Shown piece by piece: positions 33,783 to 40,661 of a stretch of DNA of 40,661 nucleotides. The position numbers and the translations under genes are program-made. The stretch is from Eggerthellaceae bacterium (lineage in GTDB: Bacteria; Actinomycetota; Coriobacteriia; Coriobacteriales; Eggerthellaceae), in NCBI GenBank assembly GCA_017459925.1, contig JAFUCC010000032.1, positions 1 through 40,661 of the forward strand, read 5' to 3'. Below the pieces are notes generated by a model. That model worked only from the letters and a program-made list of their open reading frames with translations, searched no databases and was not told the origin of the DNA. The number at the start of each line of letters is the position of its first letter. Positions within the stretch are counted from its first letter, which is position 1.

Positions 33783-34928
33783 ATGTTATTCGACGTATAC
33801 GGAGCGAACGCGCCATACCAGTGGCTCGGATGGGCGCTGGTTTTCGTGGGGCTGATCCTGCTGAACGAGTTCGCGCGTAGGTGGAAGGTCGGCGGCATCA
33901 TCATGTTCATCGTGCTGCCCATCGTCATGACCGTCTACTGCATTGCGGTCACGATTGGGGCTGATATCGGGGCCGCATGGGCGCAGAACAACCCCACGGT
34001 GTTGTTCCAGAACGGCTGGTTCCACTATGCGAAGGTGTATGCTGCGCTGACCGGCTGCATCGGCTTCATGATCATCAAGTACCACTGGGGTGGTCTGGGC
34101 AAGGCCGAGTGGTTCAAGGCGTTCCCGTTCGTCATCGTGGCCATCAACATCCTCATCGCCGTTGTCAGCGACTTCGAGAGCTTCGCGCATATGCTGCAGT
34201 TCAACGCGGGCATCATCCAGGATCCTAGCGTTCCCGGCTCTGACGGCGCGTTCATCGACGCCGCCACCGGCTCGCTCGTGTGGGTGACTTCCGAGCATGC
34301 AACGCAAATCGCTGGTTTCAACAACCTGTTCAACGGCATTGCCGGCCTCATCAACATCTTCTGCATGACCGGCTGGTGGGCGGTGTACACGTCGAAGAAG
34401 TCCGATGACATGGTGTGGGCTGACATGACGTGGGTCTTCATCGTGGCCTACGACCTGTGGAACTTCTGCTATACGTACAACTGCCTGCCGAACCACGCAT
34501 GGTACTGCGGCCTGGCGTTGCTGCTGGCCCCGACGGTTGCGCATGCGCTGTGGAACAAGGGCGGCTGGATTCAGAACCGCGCCAACACGCTGGCTATCTG
34601 GTGCATGTTCGCGCAGGTGTTCCCGCAGTTCCAGGACAGCTTCCCCGAGTACGGCTTCGACAGCGTCTTCGCGGTGAACTCGACGCTCAGCACGACGACG
34701 AACACGGTCGTGTCGGTCATCGCCCTGGTTGCGAACGTCGCCGCCATCGCCTATATCTTCTACCGTGCCAAGAAGCTGGGCGTGAACCCGTACAAGAAGG
34801 AAGTCTTCATCGGCACGCGCGACTACGAGAAGGCCCGCGCCCGCATCGCCGATGGCGAGCTGCCCGAGCACGAGGTCGCCGCATACGAGAACGCGCACAA
34901 GATCCTCGACGCCGAGAAAGCTGCGTAA
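33783..34928 (+). CDS. DUF5692 family membrane protein
   Basis: A 381-aa integral membrane protein with about nine helices. It is rich in Trp and Asn (for example GWALVFVGLILLNEFARRW, then YHWGGLGKAEWFKAFPFVIVAINI) and ends in a charged cytoplasmic tail (YKKEVFIGTRDYEKARARIADGELPEHE). I recognise it as DUF5692, a family without known function. AAGGAGG lies 6 nt before the ATG. The 69-bp gap after tetR has a small GCCGCC/GGCGGC hairpin but no T-run, so it is probably in the same transcript. A terminator follows. Transport of the ligand sensed by TetR, or of a product of the radical SAM pair, is a possibility only. Confidence 0.8.
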   Translation: MLFDVYGANAPYQWLGWALVFVGLILLNEFARRWKVGGIIMFIVLPIVMTVYCIAVTIGADIGAAWAQNNPTVLFQNGWFHYAKVYAALTGCIGFMIIKYHWGGLGKAEWFKAFPFVIVAINILIAVVSDFESFAHMLQFNAGIIQDPSVPGSDGAFIDAATGSLVWVTSEHATQIAGFNNLFNGIAGLINIFCMTGWWAVYTSKKSDDMVWADMTWVFIVAYDLWNFCYTYNCLPNHAWYCGLALLLAPTVAHALWNKGGWIQNRANTLAIWCMFAQVFPQFQDSFPEYGFDSVFAVNSTLSTTTNTVVSVIALVANVAAIAYIFYRAKKLGVNPYKKEVFIGTRDYEKARARIADGELPEHEVAAYENAHKILDAEKAA

Positions 34929-34960
34929 TCTCGTCGATTCGAAAGCGCGTTACCAGCATG

Positions 34961-34990
34961 AGTGGCTGCCCAACCGGGCAGCCACTTTTA
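34961..34990 (+). terminator. Terminator after the DUF5692 gene
   Basis: GTGGCTGCCC (34962-34971), loop AACC, GGGCAGCCAC (34976-34985), then TTTTAT. Confidence 0.95.
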
Positions 34991-35085
34991 TCCCACAACC
35001 GCAGCTACGACTAAGAAGACGCCCACCTGCGTTGCCACATCGTCCGCGTCAAACGCGAACTAGAGCTCGAAGGCTTCGTCGTCTA
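34990..35085 (+). pseudogene. Remnant of the 3' end of radical SAM gene 2
   Basis: About 96 bases match the end of the gene at 31960-32916 (its positions about 32820-32916). In frame they read HNRSYD-stop-EDAHLRCHIVRV and then a tail ending EGFVV-stop, against RNRGYGEEDAHLRRQIARA and EGFAV-stop in the intact gene. There is an in-frame stop and no upstream part. It starts right after the DUF5692 terminator, as if a second copy of radical SAM gene 2 once followed and was deleted. Confidence 0.85.
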
Positions 35086-35152
35086 ACCTGTAAGAGCGCC
35101 TGTTTTCAATGCCAATCAACTAATAGAAATCGGAAATCAACCGTTATTCGCT

Positions 35153-35191
35153 GCAATTAAACCATTACCTAATACATAATGGTTTAATTGC
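35153..35191. repeat. AT-rich 15-bp inverted repeat
   Basis: GCAATTAAACCATTA (35153-35167) and TAATGGTTTAATTGC (35177-35191) are perfect inverted arms with a 9-nt loop. The surrounding 35090-35320 is AT-rich for this window and holds no gene. It may be a two-way terminator or an operator, or mark the edge of the acquired cassette that follows. Confidence 0.8.
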
Positions 35192-35267
35192 TGATCATCG
35201 GGACATTCGGCCGAGTAGGGGTATGAAGCATCGTAACCAAGTGGGTACGTAATCCAAAATCCGTGCA

Positions 35268-35288
35268 TGCTACAATTTGACATGTCAA
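35268..35288 (+). promoter_or_regulatory. Promoter and palindrome before the DUF3990 gene
   Basis: TGCTACAAT (35268-35276) is an extended -10. Directly after it, TTGACATGTCAA (35277-35288) is a perfect 12-bp palindrome near the expected start of transcription. No good -35 is seen. The half-sites equal those at the tetR operators but the spacing differs (2 against 5), so shared control is uncertain. Confidence 0.5.
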
Positions 35289-35320
35289 TGATCCATTTTC
35301 CGAGAAGGCGGTTGAGCGCG

Positions 35321-35806
35321 GTGATCCTGTATCACGGCAGCAATGTCGAAGTGAAGGAGCCAAAAGTGCTCGCGTCGAACCGCGCCCTCGATTTTGGTGC
35401 GGGTTTCTACACGACATCGAGCGAGGGACAGGCCAAGCGATGGGCAACCCTTCAGGCGAGGCGCCGGAGAACTGGGAAGCCGATTGTGTCTGGATATGAA
35501 TTCAATCTCGAGGAAGCAAGCCAAGTTCTAAGCATTCATCGCTTCAAGGAGGCTGATGCGGACTGGCTCGAGTTCGTGTCAGCAAACAGGCGTGGTTCCT
35601 ACGGCGGTCCGCCGCACGATGTTGTCATCGGGCCGGTTGCCAATGACAATACAATGCCCGTGATTAATGACTTTATGGCAGGAGTTATCGACGAAGAGAC
35701 TGCTCTTATCCTGCTGAAGCCACAGAAACTTGTCGATCAGTACGCGTTTCTGACCGATAGCGCCCTGCGCCACTTGACGTTCCTGGAGGCGAGGCTCTAT
35801 GGGTAA
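35321..35806 (+). CDS. DUF3990 protein, ADP-ribosyltransferase-like
   Basis: A 161-aa soluble protein that I recognise as DUF3990, a family placed with ADP-ribosyltransferases. LYHGSN at residues 3-8 and GAGFYTTSS at 26-34 look like the His and Tyr motifs of the H-Y-E type NAD site. Other family features are DVVIGPVAND and LKPQKLVDQYAFLTDSAL. Family members usually start at this point, so I prefer GTG at 35321 (AGAAGG lies 12 nt upstream) over ATGs that overlap the promoter. It overlaps the next gene by 8 bp. Base composition is lower in GC than in its neighbours. A toxin role is inferred from fold and cassette. Confidence 0.8.
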   Translation: MILYHGSNVEVKEPKVLASNRALDFGAGFYTTSSEGQAKRWATLQARRRRTGKPIVSGYEFNLEEASQVLSIHRFKEADADWLEFVSANRRGSYGGPPHDVVIGPVANDNTMPVINDFMAGVIDEETALILLKPQKLVDQYAFLTDSALRHLTFLEARLYG

Positions 35807-36056
35807 ACGCGTGCGACCTTCGATCATGCAAACACTCGACGCCCAAGTTGCAACGCTTGTATCCGAGAGCAGAGGTGTTTCGGAACTCGATGGTCTACGT
35901 CTCTTCCTCGGTTCGAAGACGCACGAGATGCTACAGGATGACGACTTGAAGATGTGGCACTATAGTCCGCTCGCATTGTTCGATATGTGGGAGGCTGAAG
36001 TTGAAACGGGCGATCCGGGCAATTCCCTTTACTTGCGAGGTGATGAGGTTGGCTAA
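35799..36056 (+). CDS. Small protein between DUF3990 and DUF3791 genes
   Basis: An 85-aa soluble protein with mixed helices and a Trp-containing centre (LRLFLGSKTHEMLQDDDLKMWHYSPLALFDMWEAE). I cannot name its family, but proteins of this look occur beside DUF3990 and DUF3791 genes. It overlaps the DUF3990 gene by 8 bp and extends into the next gene by 14 bp, so all three are translated as a unit. A start at 35826 is also possible. An antitoxin or adaptor role is a guess. Confidence 0.75.
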   Translation: MGKRVRPSIMQTLDAQVATLVSESRGVSELDGLRLFLGSKTHEMLQDDDLKMWHYSPLALFDMWEAEVETGDPGNSLYLRGDEVG

Positions 36057-36258
36057 GGAGTTCGTTTTCTTCGCGTATTTGCTCGAGAGCTACTCGGCGC
36101 ATAAGGGAACCGATGCGGCAGCCGTTCTGAAGCAGCTCGACGATAAGGGCTTAACGGATTACGTGTACAACATGTACGACTTGTACCACTCCGAGCATAT
36201 CGAGAATGCGTTTGCAGATCTCGATAGCCTCATTGCTACCGGTCAGCCGGCTTGGTGA
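36043..36258 (+). CDS. DUF3791 family protein
   Basis: A 71-aa helical protein. The segment KEFVFFAYLLESYSAHKGTDAAAVLKQL and the later YVYNMYDLYHSEHIENAFADLD match the DUF3791 pattern of an N-terminal helix, a Gly/Lys turn, and an Asp-containing C-terminal helix. I prefer ATG at 36043 because family members start just before KEF; the frame is open to 36001. It closes the cassette. The function is unknown; small helical partners of this kind often neutralise a toxin. Confidence 0.78.
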   Translation: MRLAKEFVFFAYLLESYSAHKGTDAAAVLKQLDDKGLTDYVYNMYDLYHSEHIENAFADLDSLIATGQPAW

Positions 36259-36282
36259 GCGAATGATCGCTTTGCGGTAGCG

Positions 36283-36936
36283 CTATTTCACGAACGCCTT
36301 GCCTTCAAGGCGCATGACGCGGGTGGCGCGTTCGAGCAGCTGCTGGTCGTGCGTTGCGTACAGCAAAATGCCGCCGCGCTCTGCATGGCCGAACAGCGCT
36401 TCGGTGACCGAAGCCGCGTTGCTCGAATCGAGGTCGTTGGTCGGCTCGTCTGCAATGAGGATCTGCGGCTTCATGATGAGCGCACGCGCCAGCGCCACGC
36501 GGCGCTTCTGCCCGATGCTCAGCTGGAAGGGGTAGTGGTTCAGGCGGTCTTCGAGCCCGAGCTCGCACAGCAGCTGCTTGGCGCGCTCTTCAGGGTCGAA
36601 GTCGAGCTTTCCCGCGAACCGCGCCGGCGTGGCGACGTTTTCCCACGCGCGCAGCGACCCGATGAGCTGCGTGTGCTGGAGCACGAAGCCGAACGTGCGC
36701 AACCGCAATTCGCTGCGTGCGTCATCCGAAAGGGTGTCCGTGTCTTGCCCGTCGACCACGATCGTTCCGCTTGAAGGGTCGAGCAACAGCCCGAGCATCG
36801 ACAGCAGCGTCGATTTTCCCGAACCCGAAGGCGACGTGAACGCCACTGCCTCGCCTTCGTCTGCGCGGAAGCTCGTGTGCTCCAGGATGATCGCATCGTC
36901 GTAGGATTTTCCCAGGTCGATTGCCTCGATGTACAT
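36283..36936 (-). CDS. ABC transporter ATPase (MacB/LolD type)
   Basis: A 217-aa ATPase with Walker A SPSGSGKST, Walker B ILIADEPTNDLD and the switch His in ATHDQ. The signature motif is LSIGQ rather than LSGGQ, a change at the glycine that contacts ATP in the partner subunit. The residues around it (KRRVALARAL) are normal. GAGGGAGGG lies before the start at 36936. The permease gene ends 15 nt upstream, so the two form one operon. The substrate is unknown. Confidence 0.9.
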   Translation of the reverse strand: MYIEAIDLGKSYDDAIILEHTSFRADEGEAVAFTSPSGSGKSTLLSMLGLLLDPSSGTIVVDGQDTDTLSDDARSELRLRTFGFVLQHTQLIGSLRAWENVATPARFAGKLDFDPEERAKQLLCELGLEDRLNHYPFQLSIGQKRRVALARALIMKPQILIADEPTNDLDSSNAASVTEALFGHAERGGILLYATHDQQLLERATRVMRLEGKAFVK

Positions 36937-36950
36937 GATGCCCTCCCTCG

Positions 36951-38156
36951 CTAATCGATGTCGCCTTGCTGCATGACCAGCGACGGTTCCAAGCGCCCCA
37001 ATTGCGACAGGGGCACGGCGATGGCGGCAAGCGCGATGAGTGCGAACACCACGACGAACGCAACGCCCACGCCGACTATCGCGCCAACCGACAATCCCGC
37101 GAACGGGAAGGCGGTGCCGTTCTGCAACATGCCGATGAGCACCTGGTACAGGATGACTCCCAAGATGAGGCCTGCCACCAGGCCGATGGCTACGATGACG
37201 GCCACTTCGCCTCCGATGAGCTTGCGCAGCTGGCCGCGGTTCGCGCCGATGGCGCGGTACAGGGCAAGCTCGCTCTTGCGGTCCCACACGCACGAGTAGA
37301 ACCGCGCGAACAGCTGCACGAGCGTCGATATCAGCATGAGCACGCCGGCGCCGAGCAAGATGAAGAACACGGTTTCAAGCTGGCCCTGCGCCTCGCTGAC
37401 GAGCGCCGAGCGTTCGAGCACGCGCACGCCGTCGATGTTGCCCAGGCGCGTGATCAGGCGGTTGTACTGCGATTCGTCTTCGTAGTCGACGAGGATGCAG
37501 GATACGAGCCCGTGCGGGTCGCCATACTTGTCCCACAGGTAGGCAAGGCCATCAGACGCGCCGCAGATATCGCGGACCACGTCGATGTCGAGCAGGATGG
37601 AGAAGTCGAGGTCCGACCCGCTCGGTTCAAGCCGGTCGACGACTGTGTACTGGTTGTCGAGCAGCGTGATGGTGTCGCCCACGTTGCCGTTCGTGCTCGC
37701 GCCGACGATGACCTCGTCGGCTGCCAGGTGATCGGGGATGTCGATGTGGGCGAAGGGCTGGATCGTCCAATCGGTCGTGAAGTCGACGCCGATCAGGCGG
37801 CTGGCCGTGTCGACCGAGCAGCAGCTTGCGTCGAGCGTCTGCCCGAAGAACTGCGAGCTCATGCGCGTGACGCCCTCGGTTCCTGCGACGCGTTGCGCAA
37901 CCTCGTCGCTGAGGTAGTACGATGCGGGCGCGCCGGTGAACAGAAGGTCCTCGCCTGAAAGCTCTGCCGCCGCCTCGGTGGGGACGACCATGATCTGCGC
38001 GCCGCTTCGCTCTGCGTTCAGCTGCACGCCGCCCTGCACGCCGCCGTACACCAGCACGAGCGCGAACAGCGCCATGACCGAAAGCGCAACCGACAGCGTG
38101 ACCGAGATGGTCTGCACCTTGTGCATTTTCAGGCTATGGAGTATCAGATCTTTCAT
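36951..38156 (-). CDS. FtsX-like ABC permease
   Basis: A 401-aa permease with one N-terminal helix (about 15-40), a large external domain to about residue 260, and three C-terminal helices with the FtsX motif RKSELALYRAIGANRGQLRKLIGGE. The external domain has a Cys pair (DASCCSVD) and another Cys in VRDICGAS. It resembles MacB-type exporters that act on lipoproteins, peptides or small molecules. It is first in a two-gene operon with the ATPase. Confidence 0.9.
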   Translation of the reverse strand: MKDLILHSLKMHKVQTISVTLSVALSVMALFALVLVYGGVQGGVQLNAERSGAQIMVVPTEAAAELSGEDLLFTGAPASYYLSDEVAQRVAGTEGVTRMSSQFFGQTLDASCCSVDTASRLIGVDFTTDWTIQPFAHIDIPDHLAADEVIVGASTNGNVGDTITLLDNQYTVVDRLEPSGSDLDFSILLDIDVVRDICGASDGLAYLWDKYGDPHGLVSCILVDYEDESQYNRLITRLGNIDGVRVLERSALVSEAQGQLETVFFILLGAGVLMLISTLVQLFARFYSCVWDRKSELALYRAIGANRGQLRKLIGGEVAVIVAIGLVAGLILGVILYQVLIGMLQNGTAFPFAGLSVGAIVGVGVAFVVVFALIALAAIAVPLSQLGRLEPSLVMQQGDID

Positions 38157-38179
38157 GCGAACACCTTACTGGATGGGGA

Positions 38180-38278
38180 AATGAGTACCAGGACGTTCCT
38201 GCTACTCATTTTCAGAGAGTGCCCCTGCCCTCGGCACCCTTACTGAAAATGAGTAGCAGGATCGTCCTGGTACTCATT
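38180..38278. repeat. Palindromic doublet, family A (copy 4)
   Basis: Units 38180-38210 and 38248-38278 are reverse complements except at one base, with a 37-bp spacer. The unit core is AATGAGTACCAGGA on one side and AATGAGTAGCAGGA on the other, so the TACC/GGTA change is matched across the doublet. It lies in the gap upstream of the permease gene. Confidence 0.9.
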
Positions 38279-38327
38279 TTTGATACTTTGTTCTCAGACC
38301 GATTTCCTATGAATTCCCTCATTGAAT

Positions 38328-38357
38328 GAGCGTGCCCCGATTGCTCGGGGCACGCTC
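38328..38357 (-). terminator. Hairpin downstream of the SsuA-like gene
   Basis: GAGCGTGCCCCGA pairs with TCGGGGCACGCTC around TTGC. There is no T-run on the minus strand, so termination may be weak. Confidence 0.6.
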
Positions 38358-38414
38358 GCGCTTCGGAAAGCGCATAAAGGGAAGGGAAAGCCCTCGAAGC
38401 GCCTACGTAAACTA

Positions 38415-39530
38415 TTACGCGAATTGCAGGTTGACCATCTTCGGGTACAGGTCCTCCATGATGTACTTGTCGAGATCGGCCGGAGCGTCTTCCATGGCGC
38501 CAGCAGCGGCGATCCACTGCCAGATCTGCTTGAAGCTGTCGTCGATGACCTGCTTGTCGCCGGAGACGAAGCGGTAGTCGGTGACTTCCTTGATCATCAT
38601 GTCGCGGGTGAAGCCCGTGTCGGTGTTCACGGGGACATAGCCGGCGTTGATGGCCAGGTCGCAAGCCTCTTCGGGGTTCGCGCGAATCCAGTCTGCCGAC
38701 TTCTTGAAGCCCTCGGAGAGCATCTTGCCGAGCTCCGGGTTCTCCTTCAGGCGCTTGGAGGACATGCCGACGAAGCAGCACAGCGTGTTCTTCAGGTTGT
38801 CGTCGTACGTCCAGGAGTAGTAGCGGACCGAACCCGGCACGTTTTCCTGGATGATGTCGGGCCACGGGTCATACGCAGCCATGGCGTCGATCTCGCCGGA
38901 TTCCAGAGCCTGCTGCATCTGGGCGTTCTTGTAGGTCATCCATTCGACCTTGTCCGGGTCGAGGCCGGCTTCCTTCATCTGGGCAGCCAGGACGATCTGG
39001 GAAATCGAGCCGATGGTGGCTGCGACCTTCTTGCCCTCGAGGTCCCTGAAGCTGGTGATGCCGGACTCGCCAGAAGCGATGCCCTGCTGGCAGCCGTAGT
39101 GCAGCGAGTCGATGATGACGCACTCGAGGCCCTGCTCCATCGGCTTGAACTTGTCAGGCGTCAGCTCGAAGCAGTCGAGGTCGCCGTTGGCCATGAGCGG
39201 AGCCACGTCTTCGGTGATCTTCATGATCTCGACGTCGAGGCCGGCCTCCTCGAAGAAGCCGTTCTCGTAGCCGACGTAAATCGGCATCTCGCACGTGCCG
39301 CCCCAGTAGCCCAGGATGACCTTGTTGGCGGAAGCTGCGCTCGACGAAGCGGAGCCCGAAGCTGCAGCGGAGCTGGAAGCCTCGGCCGAAGCCGAACCGC
39401 TCGCGGAAGCGCTCGCCGACGAAGAGCCGTTCGAGCAGCCAGCCAGCACGCCGGCCATAGCGGCCGTGCCTGCCAGTGCGCCGCCCGCGCGAAGCAGGTT
39501 ACGGCGCGTCATGGTGAGATCTTTTGACAT
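38415..39530 (-). CDS. SsuA/TauA-type ABC substrate-binding lipoprotein
   Basis: A 371-aa periplasmic-type binding protein of the NMT1/SsuA fold (nitrate, sulfonate, taurine or thiamine-precursor binding). The N-terminus has a twin-Arg motif (TRRNLLRAGG) and a lipobox with Cys32 (LAGC), so it is probably exported folded by the Tat path and lipid-anchored. A Ser/Ala linker follows. Core segments are VILGYWGGTCEMPIYVGYENGFFEEAGLDVE and KKVAATIGSISQIVLAAQM. The ATPase and permease genes are upstream on the same strand. The ligand is not determined; aliphatic sulfonates are the default guess. Confidence 0.9.
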   Translation of the reverse strand: MSKDLTMTRRNLLRAGGALAGTAAMAGVLAGCSNGSSSASASASGSASAEASSSAAASGSASSSAASANKVILGYWGGTCEMPIYVGYENGFFEEAGLDVEIMKITEDVAPLMANGDLDCFELTPDKFKPMEQGLECVIIDSLHYGCQQGIASGESGITSFRDLEGKKVAATIGSISQIVLAAQMKEAGLDPDKVEWMTYKNAQMQQALESGEIDAMAAYDPWPDIIQENVPGSVRYYSWTYDDNLKNTLCCFVGMSSKRLKENPELGKMLSEGFKKSADWIRANPEEACDLAINAGYVPVNTDTGFTRDMMIKEVTDYRFVSGDKQVIDDSFKQIWQWIAAAGAMEDAPADLDKYIMEDLYPKMVNLQFA

Positions 39531-39617
39531 GTCTGTCCTTTCTCCCCATCCTCCCCGTTCACGGGGCCTTTGCCTATGTCCGCCAGCCGCCCCTAGTATT
39601 TCGGCTGGTTTTGGCCT

Positions 39618-40421
39618 TTACCGGTTCAGCAGCTCGAGCAGCTGCCTTCTCTTCTCCACGAACTCGTCCGACACGCGGTCACGCGGATGGGGAAGGTCGA
39701 TTGCCAGTTCGCCCTTGTTGGTGCCGGGCCGCTCGGTCATGACGACGACGCGGTCGCACAAATACACCGCTTCCTCGATGTCGTGCGTCACCAAGATGAT
39801 GGAGGCGTGCGCGGCTTGCTGCATTTTGATGATCTCGTCCTGCAGCGTGGCGCGCGTGAAGGCGTCGAGCGCCGAGAGCGGCTCGTCGAAGCAGATGAGC
39901 CCCGGGTTCATGACGAACGCGCGAGCCAGCCCGCAGCGCGACGCCATGCCACCGGAAATCTGCGACGGGTACGACTTCTCGAAGCCTTGCAGGCCCATCA
40001 TCTCGATGAGCCGCGGAATCTTGTAGCACTTCTCCTTGTAGCAGCCTGTGGCCTTCAGCCCGAACGCGATGTTGTCCTCGACGGTCAGCCACTCGAACAG
40101 GTTGGCGTTCTGGAAAACCATCGAGCGCTGTGCGTCGGGGCCGGTGATGGGCTCGCCGTCGAATTCGAGCGTGCCCGCCAGCGGTTCGTCGAGGCCCACG
40201 ACCAGGCGCAGGAACGTCGACTTGCCGCAGCCCGAGGGGCCGATGATGCCCACGACCTCGTCGCCGGAGACTTCCAGCGAAAAGCCCTCGATGGCGCGCA
40301 CCTCGTTGTTGCCGTCGTCGAGGAAGGTCTGCACGATGTCGCGCGCAACGAGCGTGTGAGATTCGCCGCGTTCGAACAGCGGCAGGTCGGGGCGGGGGTC
40401 GATGATGTGGTTCTTGGCCAT
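39618..40421 (-). CDS. SsuB/TauB-type ABC transporter ATPase
   Basis: A 267-aa ATPase. Walker A is GPSGCGKST, the signature is ISGGMASRCGLARAF, Walker B is LICFDEPLSALD and the switch His is in VTHDIEEAVYLCDRVVVM, typical of the nitrate/sulfonate/taurine branch. A 30-residue N-terminal extension precedes the usual start of the fold. It begins 3 nt after the stop of the permease gene, and the binding-protein gene follows. Confidence 0.93.
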   Translation of the reverse strand: MAKNHIIDPRPDLPLFERGESHTLVARDIVQTFLDDGNNEVRAIEGFSLEVSGDEVVGIIGPSGCGKSTFLRLVVGLDEPLAGTLEFDGEPITGPDAQRSMVFQNANLFEWLTVEDNIAFGLKATGCYKEKCYKIPRLIEMMGLQGFEKSYPSQISGGMASRCGLARAFVMNPGLICFDEPLSALDAFTRATLQDEIIKMQQAAHASIILVTHDIEEAVYLCDRVVVMTERPGTNKGELAIDLPHPRDRVSDEFVEKRRQLLELLNR

Positions 40422-40424
40422 GCG

Positions 40425-40661
40425 CTACCACCTCACCGTCGATTGCTGCCACTTCATGACGCGATCGCGGACCTTGAACAGGATGTTGATCAGCGCGTAG
40501 AAGATGATGATGAACAAGCCGACGGTTGCGAACACCTTGTAGTACTCGCCCCAGCTACTTGCCCAGTTGATATACCAGCCGAGGCCCGCCTTCACGCCGA
40601 GCTGTTCGGAGATGATGAGCGCGCCGAAGCTGGATGACAGGCCCATGAACAGCGCGTCGAA
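40425..40661 (-). CDS. SsuC/TauC-type ABC permease, C-terminal part
   Basis: The gene runs off the window end. The visible about 78 residues are the C-terminus of a permease of the SsuC branch: GLSSSFGALIISEQLGVKAGLGWYINWASSW, which includes the GLGW segment, then one membrane helix and a basic end. It is first in the three-gene importer. Confidence 0.88.
   Translation of the reverse strand, partial: FDALFMGLSSSFGALIISEQLGVKAGLGWYINWASSWGEYYKVFATVGLFIIIFYALINILFKVRDRVMKWQQSTVRW

Noticed and set aside
35268..35288. Operator of the upstream TetR regulator
   Set aside because: The half-sites TTGAC/GTCAA match, but the spacing is 2 instead of 5, and a terminator and an old junction separate the two units. 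It is kept only as a palindrome.

Overview
The window is a dense, high-GC bacterial chromosome segment. It most likely comes from the Coriobacteriia (Eggerthellaceae-like gut Actinobacteria). The support is codon use rich in G/C-ending codons, lipoproteins with Ser/Ala-rich linkers, DUF4418 and DUF5692 membrane proteins, a SufCBDSU cluster led by sufC, and many short intergenic palindromes. The genus cannot be fixed from sequence alone. No rRNA, tRNA, phage or CRISPR array was seen.

Layout. 1-3200: dnaX-ybaB-recR. 3250-4345: a candidate small RNA, a FitAB/VapBC-type toxin-antitoxin pair with a palindromic operator, and a terminator. 4425-9683: a radical SAM protein, adenosylhomocysteinase plus a small unknown protein, a glycosyltransferase behind a structured leader, and a ComF-type protein. 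9873-12077 (minus): a large DUF3298-like lipoprotein, followed by a 420-bp cluster of short inverted repeats. 12938-14938 (minus): an Asp/Glu racemase and an opine dehydrogenase. 15243-19008: a methionine-type ABC importer with two tandem MetQ lipoproteins, MetN lacking the usual C-terminal NIL domain, and MetI. 19134-19745 (minus): a MOSC protein. 20073-25526: sufC-sufB-sufD-sufS-sufU. 25863-30801: a GAF-ABC ATPase fusion, a giant FtsX-like permease and a DUF4418 protein. 30860-34928: two BioB-like radical SAM enzymes, a TetR regulator with paired operators, and a DUF5692 membrane protein, followed by a broken copy of the second radical SAM gene's 3' end. 35321-36258: a three-gene cassette with a DUF3990 (ADP-ribosyltransferase-like) protein and a DUF3791 protein. 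36283-38156 (minus): a MacB/FtsX-type exporter. 38415-40661 (minus): an SsuABC/TauABC-type importer, with the permease cut by the window end.

The most striking feature is repetitive. At least five families of short palindromes occur in about 40 kb, mostly as head-to-head doublets. Several copies lie in frame inside essential genes: the sufC 3' end, the middle and 3' end of sufD, the metN 3' end and dnaX. Arms of doublets carry compensating changes, so the doublet appears to be maintained as a long hairpin, like REPINs or the Rickettsia palindromic elements that insert into proteins. No transposase of the RAYT type is in the window.

Other leads are the DUF3990/DUF3791 cassette (possible toxin system), the radical SAM pair with its TetR and DUF5692 partner, the opine dehydrogenase/racemase pair, and three candidate structured RNAs: 3291-3407, upstream of the glycosyltransferase, and upstream of sufC. 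All function calls rest on family resemblance recognised by eye; no database search was run.
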